A stretch of 34,996 nt of DNA from Candidatus Hydrogenedentota bacterium (lineage in GTDB: Bacteria > Hydrogenedentota > Hydrogenedentia > Hydrogenedentales > GCA-2746185): contig CANKTP010000015.1 of the NCBI GenBank assembly GCA_947486375.1, positions 1-34,996 of the forward strand, read 5' to 3'. A model generated the notes under the pieces. It had not been told where the DNA came from, did not search any database, and saw only the letters and a list, made by a program, of their open reading frames with translations. A program made the position numbers and the translations under genes. This document shows, in pieces, positions 24,914 through 34,847 of the stretch. The first letter of the stretch is position 1, and every line of letters starts with the position of its first letter.

Positions 24914-26052
24914 TATTCGCGGTGGCCCTCGTCGAGGCCTTTGTCCTGTCGTTGCTCATGACGATCGGGGTGCGGCGACTCGCCATCAAGTTGGACATCG
25001 TCGACCATCCGGGCGAGCGCAAGATGCAGCACGCCCCGGTACCCCTCTTGGGTGGCATCTCGATCTATCTCTCCTTCAACCTGGTCATCCTGGCGAACCT
25101 GGCCGCCTTGGTCCTCGCGAGGCGGCTCGATTCGGAGTGGTTGAACGAAAACGTCCTCGCCTTTCTCGGGGACAGCACCGTCCAGCCGCTCATCGGTATC
25201 TTCGCGGGCGGGTTCCTGATCTTTCTCCTGGGAATCGTGGACGATATCAAGGCGCTCAGCCCCGAGATAAAGCTCGGCGGACAGATTGCGGCCGCCCTGG
25301 TGCTCGTGCTGTCGGGTGTGCGGCTCGACTTCTTCATTGGGGACCTGTTGAACGCCCTTCCGTTCACCGCATCCATGAGCGAGGAATGGCGCGCGATCGT
25401 CCAATACGCCGTGTCGGGTTCGGCCAGCATTTTCTGGGTCGTCATGATGACCAACTCGATGAATTTTCTCGACAACATGGATGGCCTCAGCGGCGGGATA
25501 TCCGTCATCGCGGCCCTGTCGTTTTTCCTGTGCGTGCTCCCGCAGCACGAGTACTTCCTCTGCGCCATGCTCATGGTGTTCGCCGGGGCCGTCGCGGGGT
25601 TTCTCTACCATAACCTCAACCCGGCGAGTATCTACATGGGCGACGCCGGCGCCATGTTTTGCGGTTACATACTCGCGACCGTGGCGGTGCTGGGGACCTT
25701 CTATTCCGCGAAGGGCGCATCCCCGGTCACGGTCGCCGCCCCCTTGCTCGCCCTGTGCGTGCCGATCTTCGACACCTGCAGCGTCGTCTATATTCGATGG
25801 CGCAAGGGCGAGTCGATCATGAAGGGCGACAAGCGCCACTTCAGTCACCGGCTTGTCGAGATGGGCATGTCGCCCCGGCACGCCGTGGACTTCATTTTTC
25901 TCGTCGCGGGCGTCATCGGCCTGGGCGGCGCGCTGCTGTCGCAAGTCACCGCGCTTGGCACCATGATCATCCTTGGGCAGACCGCCGGGGTTTTCCTCCT
26001 CATCGTCTTGCTCATGAATGCAAGGCGAAGCGCCGGCAAGGAACGCCCATGA
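24889..26052 (+). CDS. WecA/MraY-type polyprenyl-phosphate sugar-1-phosphate transferase
   Basis: Integral membrane enzyme that transfers a HexNAc-1-phosphate (commonly GlcNAc-1-P) from UDP-sugar to undecaprenyl phosphate, starting a surface polysaccharide unit. About eleven hydrophobic segments are present. The family motifs are present: ERKMQHAPVPLLGG, FLLGIVDDI (catalytic Asp pair), NSMNFLDNMDGLSGG, NPASIYMGDAGAMF and the cytoplasmic GDKRHFSHRL, a variant of the HxHR loop. The 387-aa length is a little above average. The Asp and His motifs point to WecA-like rather than MraY. Its stop overlaps the Wzy-like gene (ATGA). Confidence 0.9.
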   Translation: MQQNYWYLIFAVALVEAFVLSLLMTIGVRRLAIKLDIVDHPGERKMQHAPVPLLGGISIYLSFNLVILANLAALVLARRLDSEWLNENVLAFLGDSTVQPLIGIFAGGFLIFLLGIVDDIKALSPEIKLGGQIAAALVLVLSGVRLDFFIGDLLNALPFTASMSEEWRAIVQYAVSGSASIFWVVMMTNSMNFLDNMDGLSGGISVIAALSFFLCVLPQHEYFLCAMLMVFAGAVAGFLYHNLNPASIYMGDAGAMFCGYILATVAVLGTFYSAKGASPVTVAAPLLALCVPIFDTCSVVYIRWRKGESIMKGDKRHFSHRLVEMGMSPRHAVDFIFLVAGVIGLGGALLSQVTALGTMIILGQTAGVFLLIVLLMNARRSAGKERP

Positions 26053-28601
26053 AGCCCGCGATCCCAAGCGTCAGCCTTTGGCGGGCGGTCGCGAGGGAGC
26101 CGGTCGCCCTCGGGCTCGCCGCCGTCGTGTTTTTTCGCCCCTGGCGCGACGGCCTGACCTACGTCTCGTTCAACACCTATTTCCTCTGGCTCATCATCGC
26201 CTTGGCCGCCTTGTGGGGCGTGCGGCTGCTCCTCCGGGGAGGACCGCTTCGCCACGCCATCCCCCTCGCGTTGTTCGCCGCGTTTCTCGGCATCGCCCTG
26301 CTGACCGGGATCGATTCCGTCCAGCGCGACGCGACCTATCGCTCGCTGCTATTTTGGACGGGCCACTTCTTCCTCTTCGCGCTGTGTACCAATGCCCTAA
26401 AGACCCGGATGGCCTTGGGAATCGTCCTCGCGGCGTTCGTGGTGAGCCTCTCGGCCAATGCGTTCTGGGCCATATTCCACTACCACTATATTTTGCCGAT
26501 GATGCGCGAGATGGTGCGGGACAACCCGGCGGTCTTGCAGCAGTTTTTCGGACAAAGCGAGTTGACCCTCGATCTGAAACACCGCCTCGAGGTGAATCGC
26601 GCGTTCGGGACCTTGCTCTTTCCCAACGCCCTCGCGGCGGTGATGATCCTGGGCATTCCCGTGACCCTGGGTTTTCTGCGGCCCGCGTACGCGAAATGGC
26701 GCGTGGCCATGCGCGGCGACGGCGCGACCGCCTACACGTTATCGCCCTGGGGCGCCGCGGCGGCCGTTTGGGCTTCCTCGATCGTGACGGCGCTCGTGCT
26801 CTCGCTGTATGTGGTCAACATCTTCCTGCGCAGGCAAGACCCCTCCGCGTTCTGGTACGTCGCCGGGTTCCTTCTCGTCGCGATGCCCCTCGCGGCGGCC
26901 ATTGGGTCGGCCCTCTCGGTCAGAAAGTTCGGCTTTCCAACGGTGTGGTACGCCGCCCTGCTCGCGGGACTCTCGGCGGGCGTGGTCCTGCAAAGCATTG
27001 CCCTCTGGCTCACGTACTCCCGAGGCGGCGCGATGGGCATCGTGGCGGCGGGCGTGCTGTCCGCCGCGCTCTACCTCGCCGCCGGGAAGCGCCTGCCCCG
27101 GGCCGGGAAGGGGGTGCGCATCGCCGCCGCCATGGTCGTGTGGGCCGCCGCCGCGGGACTCCTTGCGGGCGTCCCAAGCGTGGCCCAAGGCCCGCCGGCG
27201 GATGGTCGCATCCAGCTCGAGGGGGTGGATTTGACTCCCTCGGACCTACTCAACACGGGCTCATTTCAGTTGCGGGTCACCTATTGGAAGGTGGGCCTTC
27301 GCATGGCTGCCGACAATCTATGGACGGGCGTGGGCCTCGGCAATTTCGGCACCGCCTACGCCAATTACCAATACCGGGGCGCCGGGGACGTCCAGGCCGC
27401 GCACAACGACTACTTGCAAGCCCTGTGCGAGACGGGCGTTTTCGGCTTCCTCGCGTTCTGCGCGTTCTGGCTATATTTTGCCGCGTGGGGAGCGCGCCGG
27501 ATCCTACGCGAGACCGACAGCCTTCAACGATGGGTCTTGTCCGGGCTTTACGCCGCGACGATTGCCTTCCTTGTCCACAGCCTGGTCGATTTTAATTTCT
27601 ACAATCCGTCGCTGGTTTCGCTGGCCATGTTCGTGGCCGGCGTCTTCTACGCCCTCGCCTCCGAGGTCCCCGGCGCGACGCCGCCCCAAGACGGGGGCCG
27701 GAAAAAATTGGCTCGCCACCAAATCATGGCGTTGCCCATCCTTCTTGTCGTCGCCCTGACCATGGGCGCGGCGCTTCGGGTCTACATTGTCGATTGGTTG
27801 CTGACCGAGGGCGATCTCGTCGGCAGCATGGTGCGCGTGGGCAACCGGTCGGTCATGCGCGACCGTCTCGCTACCGGGCGCTTCTTTCTCAAGGAAATCC
27901 AGGACCCCAAGCGGGACCGGCAATTCGCACCCCGCATTCCGCTGTTCCGGGCGCAGTTGCTGATCCCGGACCTGGGCGAACTACAGGGCCTGGGGTCCTT
28001 TCGCGTGGTCGTGCCGGGGAATCCGCCTTCGCTGCGTCCCCTGTCGCAGGGCGAGGTCCCGCCGGAAAACGCGTTCTTGTTCGTGACGGACGGCGAAAAG
28101 GCCCGGAATATGGCGTTGCCCATGGCCGAGGTCGCGACGGACTTCCTCGAACAGGTCGATGCGATTTTCCCGTATATTCCGGAAGTCTCGATGACGCTCT
28201 ACGAGTGGTATACCCTCATGCAGGAGGCCGCGCAGGACCCCGTCCTCAAGAAAAAATACGTTACCTCGGCGTTGAAGTGGGCCCAGGCGGGCGTCGAGCG
28301 CAACCCGCGCCAAGCCTGGTTCCACGAGTGGCTCGGGACGGCAATCATGCTCGATGCCTACGTGAAGGGCGGCAACGACGCGGCGGCCAAGTACCGGCGC
28401 GCGCTGGACGAATACCGGAAGGCCTGCGATCTCTATCCCATTTCGCCGCGATCGTGGGGACAACTCGCCACGGCCCTCGAAAAGGTGGGCGCGGCATTCG
28501 TACAAGCGGGAGCGAAGGACGAAGGAGCCCGCCTCGCCGCCGAGGCGGCCAAGGCCCGGGAAAAGTCCAATTCGTTGTCCGCGCCACCGGGGGCGGCATG
28601 A
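26049..28601 (+). CDS. O-antigen ligase/Wzy-like polymerase with C-terminal helical repeat region (850 aa)
   Basis: The first ~560 residues contain ten or more transmembrane segments and the Wzy_C (PF04932) signatures: the [12 protein letters not shown] segment near 325, and the large-loop motif [16 protein letters not shown]...[21 protein letters not shown] near 430-470. The last ~280 residues follow a final hydrophobic segment and are soluble and helical ([30 protein letters not shown]), with TPR-like character. Such fusions occur in exopolysaccharide polymerases of several phyla. Polymerase and ligase cannot be distinguished by sequence. The start at ATG 26049 overlaps the previous stop by 4 nt. 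It is the last gene of the polysaccharide cluster; no flippase is present. Confidence 0.85.
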   Translation: MKPAIPSVSLWRAVAREPVALGLAAVVFFRPWRDGLTYVSFNTYFLWLIIALAALWGVRLLLRGGPLRHAIPLALFAAFLGIALLTGIDSVQRDATYRSLLFWTGHFFLFALCTNALKTRMALGIVLAAFVVSLSANAFWAIFHYHYILPMMREMVRDNPAVLQQFFGQSELTLDLKHRLEVNRAFGTLLFPNALAAVMILGIPVTLGFLRPAYAKWRVAMRGDGATAYTLSPWGAAAAVWASSIVTALVLSLYVVNIFLRRQDPSAFWYVAGFLLVAMPLAAAIGSALSVRKFGFPTVWYAALLAGLSAGVVLQSIALWLTYSRGGAMGIVAAGVLSAALYLAAGKRLPRAGKGVRIAAAMVVWAAAAGLLAGVPSVAQGPPADGRIQLEGVDLTPSDLLNTGSFQLRVTYWKVGLRMAADNLWTGVGLGNFGTAYANYQYRGAGDVQAAHNDYLQALCETGVFGFLAFCAFWLYFAAWGARRILRETDSLQRWVLSGLYAATIAFLVHSLVDFNFYNPSLVSLAMFVAGVFYALASEVPGATPPQDGGRKKLARHQIMALPILLVVALTMGAALRVYIVDWLLTEGDLVGSMVRVGNRSVMRDRLATGRFFLKEIQDPKRDRQFAPRIPLFRAQLLIPDLGELQGLGSFRVVVPGNPPSLRPLSQGEVPPENAFLFVTDGEKARNMALPMAEVATDFLEQVDAIFPYIPEVSMTLYEWYTLMQEAAQDPVLKKKYVTSALKWAQAGVERNPRQAWFHEWLGTAIMLDAYVKGGNDAAAKYRRALDEYRKACDLYPISPRSWGQLATALEKVGAAFVQAGAKDEGARLAAEAAKAREKSNSLSAPPGAA

Positions 28602-28605
28602 GCCG

Positions 28606-28634
28606 TTGAACCGCGCGCGTATCCTTGCGATGAT
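28606..28634 (+). promoter_or_regulatory. Possible promoter for aroQ
   Basis: TTGAAC and GATGAT are separated by 17 nt in the 70-nt gap between the Wzy-like gene and aroQ. Each box matches consensus at only 4 of 6 positions, so this is a weak candidate. Confidence 0.3.
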
Positions 28635-28671
28635 GGTGTCTGGCGTTGGCAACCGCGACTGGGTGAATTTC

Positions 28672-29106
28672 ATGAATGTCCTTGTGATACACGGCCCGAA
28701 CTTGAACCTCCTTGGAACGCGGGAACCCGAGGTCTACGGGAGGGTCACGCTCGGCGATATCGACGCGATGTTGAAGGAAGAGGCCGGGAACCACGGGGCG
28801 CACATCCGTTTCTTCCAGTCGAACCTCGAGGGCGACTTGGTGACCGCCATCCAGGAAGCCACCGGATGGGCCAACGTCATCATCATCAATCCCGCCGCCT
28901 ACACGCACACCAGTGTCGCCATCCGCGACGCGATCTCGGCCGTCGGGATACCCGCCATCGAGGTGCATCTCTCGAACGTCCACCGTCGCGAGGAGTTCCG
29001 GCACCATTCCTATATCGCCCCGGTGGCAGTCGGCACGATCTCCGGGTTCGGCGCGGACTCGTACCGTTTGGCGTTCCAAGCCGCGCTTCACCTGGCCAAG
29101 AAATGA
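28672..29106 (+). CDS. aroQ: 3-dehydroquinate dehydratase, type II
   Basis: Third enzyme of the shikimate pathway (3-dehydroquinate to 3-dehydroshikimate), a dodecameric flavodoxin-like protein. [23 protein letters not shown] contains the catalytic Tyr22 loop. [47 protein letters not shown] complete the active site, including the catalytic His near residue 98. The product is 144 aa, the standard size; ATG 28672 places the family motif at the N-terminus. Its stop overlaps the next start by 4 nt. Confidence 0.96.
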   Translation: MNVLVIHGPNLNLLGTREPEVYGRVTLGDIDAMLKEEAGNHGAHIRFFQSNLEGDLVTAIQEATGWANVIIINPAAYTHTSVAIRDAISAVGIPAIEVHLSNVHRREEFRHHSYIAPVAVGTISGFGADSYRLAFQAALHLAKK

Positions 29107-30191
29107 TCCCGGAACGAATCGAGCGTCTTCGCAAGGCAATGTACGAATCCGGCTGCGATGCCTTCTTCAGCGTCTCCCCGCCCGACAACCAGTATCTATC
29201 GGGGTTTCAAGCGGATTTCGGCGAAATTTCCTCCGGAATCCTCCTGACCGCGAGCGATGCGCTGTTCCTCACCGATTCCCGCTACACGGAGCAAGCACGC
29301 GAACAGGTCCAATGCCATGCGGTCGAACAAATAAAGGGAGACTTGCTGGCCCGGGCGGGCGAGTGTCTGGCCATTCTGGGAGCAACATTGGCCGCGTACA
29401 ATCCCGCTGCGCTCACGGTCGACGAACTGGACCGCCTCCTCGGCGCATGGCCCGGCGAAACAGTCCGCGAAAAGACCCTTGTCAGCGAATTGCGCGCGCT
29501 AAAATCGGATCCCGAAATCGGGGCAATCCGGGAGGCATCGCGAATTGCTGAGGGGGTCCTGGCCGACCTCGTTCCGACCCTCGCCGCCGGCGAAACCGAG
29601 GCCGAATTTGCCGCGCGCATGGAATCCGAATTCAGGAAACGCGGGGCCAGCGGCGTGGCGTTTCCCACCATCGTCCTCTTCGGCGAGCGCAGCTCGCTGC
29701 CCCATGGTAGGCCCTCGGATCGTCCATTGCGAATCGGGGACATCGTCCTCGTCGATTGCGGTTGCCGCCGCGCGGGATATTGTTCGGACTTGACCCGCAC
29801 CTTCACATTCGGTACGATCCCCGGCGCGTGGTTCGAGGAGATATACGACGTTGTGTTTCGCGCGCAACGGGCCGCCTTGGAAGCGATACGTGCCGGGGTG
29901 CCTTGCAGCGACGTTGACGCGGTTGCCCGGCGTATTATTTCCGGCGCCGGGTACGGCGACCAGTTTGGCCACGGACTGGGGCATGGGGTTGGAATCGAAA
30001 TCCACGAAGGCCCCCGCCTTAACCCCACGTCCGATGCCATTCTGGCCGAAGGCATGATTGTCACGGTCGAGCCCGGGATTTACCTCCCTGGGAAAGGCGG
30101 GGTCCGGATTGAGGACCTCGTGGTGGTAACCCGTGACGGATGTGAAGTCTTAACCGAATCCTCCAAGGAATTAAGGGTGTTGGCGGCATGA
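29103..30191 (+). CDS. M24-family aminopeptidase (Xaa-Pro peptidase type)
   Basis: A creatinase-like N-terminal domain is followed by the pita-bread metallopeptidase domain. Expected metal ligands are seen: Asp in [12 protein letters not shown], Asp in [12 protein letters not shown], His in [17 protein letters not shown], Glu in [13 protein letters not shown] and Glu in [10 protein letters not shown]. The length of 362 aa matches bacterial YqhT/PepQ-like proteins that neighbour efp in many genomes. Its start (ATG 29103) and its stop both overlap neighbours by 4 nt, so it is coupled to aroQ and efp. Substrate preference for proline peptides is inferred from family. Confidence 0.9.
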   Translation: MIPERIERLRKAMYESGCDAFFSVSPPDNQYLSGFQADFGEISSGILLTASDALFLTDSRYTEQAREQVQCHAVEQIKGDLLARAGECLAILGATLAAYNPAALTVDELDRLLGAWPGETVREKTLVSELRALKSDPEIGAIREASRIAEGVLADLVPTLAAGETEAEFAARMESEFRKRGASGVAFPTIVLFGERSSLPHGRPSDRPLRIGDIVLVDCGCRRAGYCSDLTRTFTFGTIPGAWFEEIYDVVFRAQRAALEAIRAGVPCSDVDAVARRIISGAGYGDQFGHGLGHGVGIEIHEGPRLNPTSDAILAEGMIVTVEPGIYLPGKGGVRIEDLVVVTRDGCEVLTESSKELRVLAA

Positions 30192-30745
30192 TATCGACAG
30201 CCGATTTTCGCAATGGCTTGACCGTGGTCCTCGACAATAACCTCGTGGAAATTGTCGAGTTCCAGCACGTGAAGCCCGGCAAGGGCGGCGCCTTCGTGCG
30301 CACCAAGTTCAAAAATATTCTCACGGGGCGCGTGATCGAGAAAACATTCCGCTCCGGCGAAAAAATGGAAGAAGCGAAGATTTACGAGGACAAGCACCAG
30401 TACATGTATCATGACGGCGACTTGTACCATTTCATGAATAACCAGTCCTACGAGCAAATGCCGGTCGGGGCCGATGTCATCGGCGACGCGAAAAACTGGC
30501 TCAAGGAGAACTTGGACGTCGGGTTGCGGTTCTACAACGGGCGGGTCATCAGCATCAATCTCCCGATCACCGTCGAGTTGAAAATTACCCAGACCGACCC
30601 CGGCCTCCAGGGAGACCGCGCCACCGGCGGGACCAAGCCGGCCACAATGGAGACCGGGGCTGTGGTCAACGTTCCGCTGTTCGTCAACGAGGGCGAAGTT
30701 ATCCGCGTCGACACGCGCTCCGGCGCGTACATCGAACGGGCCTGA
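30188..30745 (+). CDS. efp: Translation elongation factor P
   Basis: EF-P relieves ribosome stalling at polyproline stretches. The KOW-like domain I carries the modifiable tip KPGKGGAF (Lys32). Domains II and III follow, with MYHDGDLYHFMNNQSYEQ and the closing GAVVNVPLFVNEGEVIRVDTRSGAYIERA. The length, 185 aa, is standard. No modification enzyme (EpmA/B, EarP, YmfI) is visible nearby. ATG 30188 overlaps the previous stop (ATGA). Confidence 0.97.
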   Translation: MISTADFRNGLTVVLDNNLVEIVEFQHVKPGKGGAFVRTKFKNILTGRVIEKTFRSGEKMEEAKIYEDKHQYMYHDGDLYHFMNNQSYEQMPVGADVIGDAKNWLKENLDVGLRFYNGRVISINLPITVELKITQTDPGLQGDRATGGTKPATMETGAVVNVPLFVNEGEVIRVDTRSGAYIERA

Positions 30746-30788
30746 CCTCCTTGGGCACGTCGGCCAGGGACCTGAAGGGACACGCATT

Positions 30789-31223
30789 GTGGATTTAAAA
30801 ACGCTCGAAGATCTTATACGTATATTCGAGGCCTCCGGACTCGGGGAGTTGGAGATCGAGGAAGACGGCCGGCGAATGTGCCTGAAAAAAAGCGGCGCCG
30901 GCCCGGCGTATCAAGCTGCCTATGCCCCGATGAATCCACTGCCTGCTCCCGTGGCCGTTCCCCACATCCCCGAACCCGAGCATGTCGCGACCATCGATTC
31001 CCCGATGGTCGGCACCTTTTACCTCGCCGCCGCGCCCGGCGAACCGGCCTTCGCGGCACCGGGAGATCGGATTGCCGAAAGCCAGACCGTGTGCATCGTC
31101 GAGGCCATGAAACTCATGAACGAAGTGGGGGCGAAAATCGCGTGCATAATCGAGAAGGTGCTCGTCGAGAATGGCCAGCCGGTCGAGTTCGGCCAGCCGC
31201 TCTTCGCAATCCGTCCCCTCTAG
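30789..31223 (+). CDS. accB: Biotin carboxyl carrier protein of acetyl-CoA carboxylase
   Basis: Carrier subunit of acetyl-CoA carboxylase for fatty acid synthesis. It has the typical helical N-terminus (DLKTLEDLIRIFEASGLGELEIEEDG), a Pro/Ala-rich linker and a C-terminal lipoyl-like domain with the biotinylation motif EAMKLMNE (Lys108). GTG 30789 is the start, with GAAGGGA 8 nt upstream. accC follows after 51 nt. Confidence 0.96.
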   Translation: MDLKTLEDLIRIFEASGLGELEIEEDGRRMCLKKSGAGPAYQAAYAPMNPLPAPVAVPHIPEPEHVATIDSPMVGTFYLAAAPGEPAFAAPGDRIAESQTVCIVEAMKLMNEVGAKIACIIEKVLVENGQPVEFGQPLFAIRPL

Positions 31224-31274
31224 TCATCCACCCGATGCCTGCGGCCAACACCATGCCTGGATCCCGCCCCACCC

Positions 31275-32618
31275 ATGTTTAGACGGATACTCATAGCGAA
31301 CCGGGGCGAGATAGCCCTCCGGGTCATTCGCGCATGCCGGCACATGGGGATTACCTCGATCGCCGTGTATTCCACTGCGGACCAGAATTGCCTTCATGCC
31401 TCCCTCGCCGACGAGAGCATCTGCATCGGCCCCCCGCAGGCGAACCTGAGTTACCTCAACATCCCCAGCATCATCGCCGCCGCCGAGATTGCCGACGCCC
31501 AGGCCATCCACCCCGGATACGGGTTCTTGTCGGAAAATCCCAAGTTCGCGACCATCTGCAAGGACTGCCACATCGGGTTCATAGGACCCTCGCCCGAGAC
31601 CATCGCTCTCAGCGGCGACAAGTCGGTGTGCCGCGCAAGGATGAAGGCGGCCGGCGTCCCGACGGTTCCGGGCAGCGAAGGGCTTATCCAGGACGCCGAA
31701 ACAGCGGTCAAACTCGCCAAGGACATAGGCTTCCCCGTGTTGGTCAAGGCCACGGCCGGCGGGGGTGGAAAAGGGATGCGCATCGCCCACAACGATGTCG
31801 CGCTTCAGCATGCCGTGAACATGGCCTCGACCGAGGCGGCGGCGGCCTTCGGCGACGGGGGCGTCTATCTCGAGAAATACATCGAGAACGCGCGCCACGT
31901 CGAAGTGCAGATTCTTGGCGACCACCAGGGCCGCATCGTGACCCTCGGGGAGCGAGAATGCAGCATACAGCGGCGCCACCAAAAATTAATCGAGGAAACG
32001 CCCTCCGTGGCGCTGACCCCCTCCCTGCGCGCCAAGATGATGAAGGCCGCGTATCGCGCCGCGAAGGCCATCAACTATACCAACGCCGGTACCGTCGAGT
32101 TCCTGCTCGCCCCGGACAATCAGTTTTACTTCATCGAGTTCAATGCGCGAATCCAAGTCGAGCATCCCGTCACCGAGGAGGTCACGAGAAAAGACCTCGT
32201 CTGCGAACAAATCCGGATTAGCGCTGGCGAGCCACTTGGATACAGCGCCGTCAAGACCGAGGGGCATGCCATCGAGGCCCGCGTCTACGCCGAGGACCCG
32301 ATGCAGAACTTCGCGCCGTCCCCTGGGCTGATCAAGAACTGTCACCTGCCCGGCGGCCCCGGCATCCGGGTGGACACGCACCTGTTCACGGGCTATGAAG
32401 TGCCGCGGTATTACGACTCCCTGCTGGCCAAGGTCATCGCGTGGGGCCAGGACCGCAACCAGGCCATCGAGCGCTTGGCGGGCGCGTTGGACGAGTTCCG
32501 CATCGACGGCGTCAAGACGACCGCGGCCCTGTGCGCGACCATCCTGCGCAGCGGCCGGTTCCGCCGCGGCGACATCTCGATGAATACGATTGACCACTTC
32601 CTTCCGAAAGTGGGATGA
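31275..32618 (+). CDS. accC: Biotin carboxylase of acetyl-CoA carboxylase
   Basis: ATP-grasp enzyme that carboxylates biotin on AccB. It starts MFRRILIANRGEIALRVIRA, the invariant N-terminus. The glycine-rich lid KATAGGGGKGMRI, KYIENARHVEVQILGD, ERECSIQRRHQKLIEE and FNARIQVEHPVTEEVT (normally N-T-R, here N-A-R) are present, as is the C-terminal region EARVYAEDP. The length, 447 aa, is standard. The Thr-to-Ala change at the N-x-R motif is a small departure. AccA/AccD are not in the window. Confidence 0.97.
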   Translation: MFRRILIANRGEIALRVIRACRHMGITSIAVYSTADQNCLHASLADESICIGPPQANLSYLNIPSIIAAAEIADAQAIHPGYGFLSENPKFATICKDCHIGFIGPSPETIALSGDKSVCRARMKAAGVPTVPGSEGLIQDAETAVKLAKDIGFPVLVKATAGGGGKGMRIAHNDVALQHAVNMASTEAAAAFGDGGVYLEKYIENARHVEVQILGDHQGRIVTLGERECSIQRRHQKLIEETPSVALTPSLRAKMMKAAYRAAKAINYTNAGTVEFLLAPDNQFYFIEFNARIQVEHPVTEEVTRKDLVCEQIRISAGEPLGYSAVKTEGHAIEARVYAEDPMQNFAPSPGLIKNCHLPGGPGIRVDTHLFTGYEVPRYYDSLLAKVIAWGQDRNQAIERLAGALDEFRIDGVKTTAALCATILRSGRFRRGDISMNTIDHFLPKVG

Positions 32619-32693
32619 TGATGCGTTTTGCGCGCAATGTTGCGCGTCCTTCGGCCCGCGAAATCCTCGGCGGCCGGGTAAAGGATGGAATCC

Positions 32694-33506
32694 ATGGGCA
32701 AGATTAGGTCTTTTTTTCGCTTCCTCTTCAAACTTTTCGTCGGCGCGGTGTTGATCGCCGCCGGGGTCTTGATCGCGCTGTATCCCCTCCGGGATTTGTT
32801 CGATATAGTCCTCGAGACCCTTGCGAAAGTCGCCTATACCGAGTACCACGCCCTCGCCCGCCGTGTTGGCGGCGCGGCCTTGGCCCTCGTCTCCTTGCTA
32901 TGGATCTTTCTCCACCGCTGGCCCTCGAAGACCGTTACCTTCCGCGGTTCCCATGGCGACGTCACCATCGACCTCGATCCCGTCGAGGCGACCCTCGGGC
33001 GCGTGGTCGAGAAACTCGACGAAGTGCGCTCGGTCCGGATCAGGGTCATCCCCAAGGGCAAGACCGGCGTCCAGGTCTTGGCCACGGCCGTGCTCTTCAA
33101 GGAGGGAGACGGGGATGCGCGGCAGGTCACCGCGCGCGTCAACAGCTTTCTCCAGGCCCATACCCGGAAAATCCTCGGCCTTCAAGATGTCGACGTGAAG
33201 CTGAAGATCACGAGGTTCGTGGTCAACATGAAGACCGTGAAACGCGAGCCCCTCCTGCTCGAGCCCCCCGCGGAAGCCGGTGTCACGCCCGCCGAGCGCC
33301 TGCGGCCCGCCATCCAGGCCGCGGCGGCCACGGTGGCGGCTGTCCAGGCGCAACACCCCGCTGCCGCGCCGGCGATGATCGAACCCGCGTTTGTCGAGAT
33401 GGACCCGGATGCCCCGCTCTTTGACGCCGACCTCCCCGAGGCGACCCTCACCGAGGAGACCAATACGCCGGATGGCGAGGGTGAGCATACCACCTCGAAG
33501 TGGTAG
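32694..33506 (+). CDS. AmaP-like two-TM membrane protein with Asp23-type domain (270 aa)
   Basis: Two hydrophobic segments lie near residues 8-32 and 52-70. They are followed by a soluble alpha/beta region ([42 protein letters not shown]...) with the pattern of alkaline shock protein 23 / AmaP (DUF322) domains. A long Ala/Pro/Glu-rich tail (~75 residues) follows. In Bacillota an Asp23 gene follows accC in the same place, which supports the call. ATG 32694 is preferred because AAGGA stands 8 nt upstream; ATG 32685 overlaps that site. Function is probably envelope-related; unproven. Confidence 0.75.
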   Translation: MGKIRSFFRFLFKLFVGAVLIAAGVLIALYPLRDLFDIVLETLAKVAYTEYHALARRVGGAALALVSLLWIFLHRWPSKTVTFRGSHGDVTIDLDPVEATLGRVVEKLDEVRSVRIRVIPKGKTGVQVLATAVLFKEGDGDARQVTARVNSFLQAHTRKILGLQDVDVKLKITRFVVNMKTVKREPLLLEPPAEAGVTPAERLRPAIQAAAATVAAVQAQHPAAAPAMIEPAFVEMDPDAPLFDADLPEATLTEETNTPDGEGEHTTSKW

Positions 33507-33523
33507 TGGGCCGGGGCCTCGCA

Positions 33524-34291
33524 ATGTTGACCAAACGAATCATTCCGTGCCTAGACGTGGCCGAGGGCCGCGTTGTAAAGGGCGTCCAGTTTCTCGGGCT
33601 TCGCGATGCGGGCGATCCCGTCGAAGTCGCGCGGAGATATGACGAGGAAGGTGCCGACGAAATCGTCTTCCTCGACATCCAAGCTTCGACGGACAACCGG
33701 AACACCATGCTGGATGTCGTCCGCCGGACCGCCGATCAAGTATTCATGCCCTTGTGCGTGGGGGGGGGAATTAGGACCATCGAGGACATCCGGGTCCTTC
33801 TCAAGGCCGGCGCCGACAAGGTCTCGATCAACACCCCCGCGATTGAGAATCCCGACTTCGTGAACGAATCCTCGAGGCGCTTCGGTTCCCAGTGCATCGT
33901 GGTGGCCATCGACGCCAAGCAGGTCGAGCCGGGGCGCTACATCGTCAAAAGCCACGGGGGCCGCGACGGCGGACGGTCAACCCCCTTGGAACCCGTGGCT
34001 TGGGCACGCGAGGTGGCCGAACGCGGGGCGGGGGAGATCCTGCTGACGTGCATGGACAAAGACGGGACAAAGAATGGCTACGACATCGAGTTGACCCGCA
34101 GGGTGGCGGACGCGGTAGGCATACCCGTCATAGCCAGTGGAGGGGCCGGCACGCTCGAGCATCTGCGTGCGGCCCTGGTGGAAGGCGGGGCGGATGCCGC
34201 ACTGGCGGCCTCGATCTTCCATTTCCAACAGCACACCGTGCGCGAGGCAAAGGAGTACCTTGCGTCCCGCGGGGTTGCTGTGCGATGCTAA
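33524..34291 (+). CDS. hisF: Imidazole glycerol phosphate synthase subunit HisF
   Basis: Cyclase subunit of histidine biosynthesis; uses ammonia from HisH to make imidazole glycerol phosphate and AICAR. The TIM-barrel begins [20 protein letters not shown] with catalytic Asp11; a second catalytic Asp is in [35 protein letters not shown] and [12 protein letters not shown] are the phosphate-binding loops. The 255-aa length from ATG 33524 is standard; it starts 17 nt after the previous stop. hisH is not in the window. Confidence 0.96.
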   Translation: MLTKRIIPCLDVAEGRVVKGVQFLGLRDAGDPVEVARRYDEEGADEIVFLDIQASTDNRNTMLDVVRRTADQVFMPLCVGGGIRTIEDIRVLLKAGADKVSINTPAIENPDFVNESSRRFGSQCIVVAIDAKQVEPGRYIVKSHGGRDGGRSTPLEPVAWAREVAERGAGEILLTCMDKDGTKNGYDIELTRRVADAVGIPVIASGGAGTLEHLRAALVEGGADAALAASIFHFQQHTVREAKEYLASRGVAVRC

Positions 34292-34444
34292 GCCCCTCAT
34301 CCCCTTTGAAACGTGGAGATTCAGGAATGTCCCGGATCCGCCATACCCCGCGTCGATGGCGCCATTCGTCCGTTTCCTGATCTTCGTTTCTCCTCGTTTC
34401 CCCTTTTCCCGCGCTTGGGGCCATCCCCGCACCGGAGCCGCGCC

Positions 34445-34810
34445 ATGAACCTGCACGACCGCATCAAATTCGATGACAAGGGTCTCATCTCGGCCATCAT
34501 CCAACACTGGGAGACCGGCCAGGTCTTGATGCTGGGATACATGAACGCCGAGTCGCTGGACATTACGCTCGAAGGCCAAAAGGCCTGCTTCTGGTCACGG
34601 TCCAGGCAAGAACTTTGGCTCAAGGGCGAGACGTCGGGGAACGTGCTTCACGTGAAGGAAATCCGCGTCGATTGCGATTGCGACGCCCTCGTCCTGAAAT
34701 GCGATCCCGTGGGGCCCACCTGCCACACGAACGAGACCAGTTGTTTCTATCGAACAGTCGATGCTGACGGAACCATGACGCTGGCGGGTGATGGCGTGGC
34801 GAAGGAATGA
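34445..34810 (+). CDS. hisI: Phosphoribosyl-AMP cyclohydrolase
   Basis: Third step of histidine biosynthesis, a zinc enzyme. The protein has LISAIIQHWETGQVLMLGYMN, CFWSRSRQELWLKGETSGN and the metal-binding VDCDCDALVLKCDPVGPTCHTNETSCFYR. At 121 aa it is the monofunctional form, without a fused phosphoribosyl-ATP pyrophosphatase (HisE). ATG 34445 begins the family-typical sequence. The preceding 153 nt after hisF contain no gene or clear signal. Confidence 0.95.
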   Translation: MNLHDRIKFDDKGLISAIIQHWETGQVLMLGYMNAESLDITLEGQKACFWSRSRQELWLKGETSGNVLHVKEIRVDCDCDALVLKCDPVGPTCHTNETSCFYRTVDADGTMTLAGDGVAKE

Positions 34811-34847
34811 CCACCGCCTCCCGGCTGGCTTGAAAAGGAATAGACCG

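Noticed and set aside
34292-34444. Gap before hisI considered as a leader peptide or attenuator
   Set aside because: No run of His codons, no clear ribosome binding site with a short frame and no terminator-like hairpin with a T run was found.
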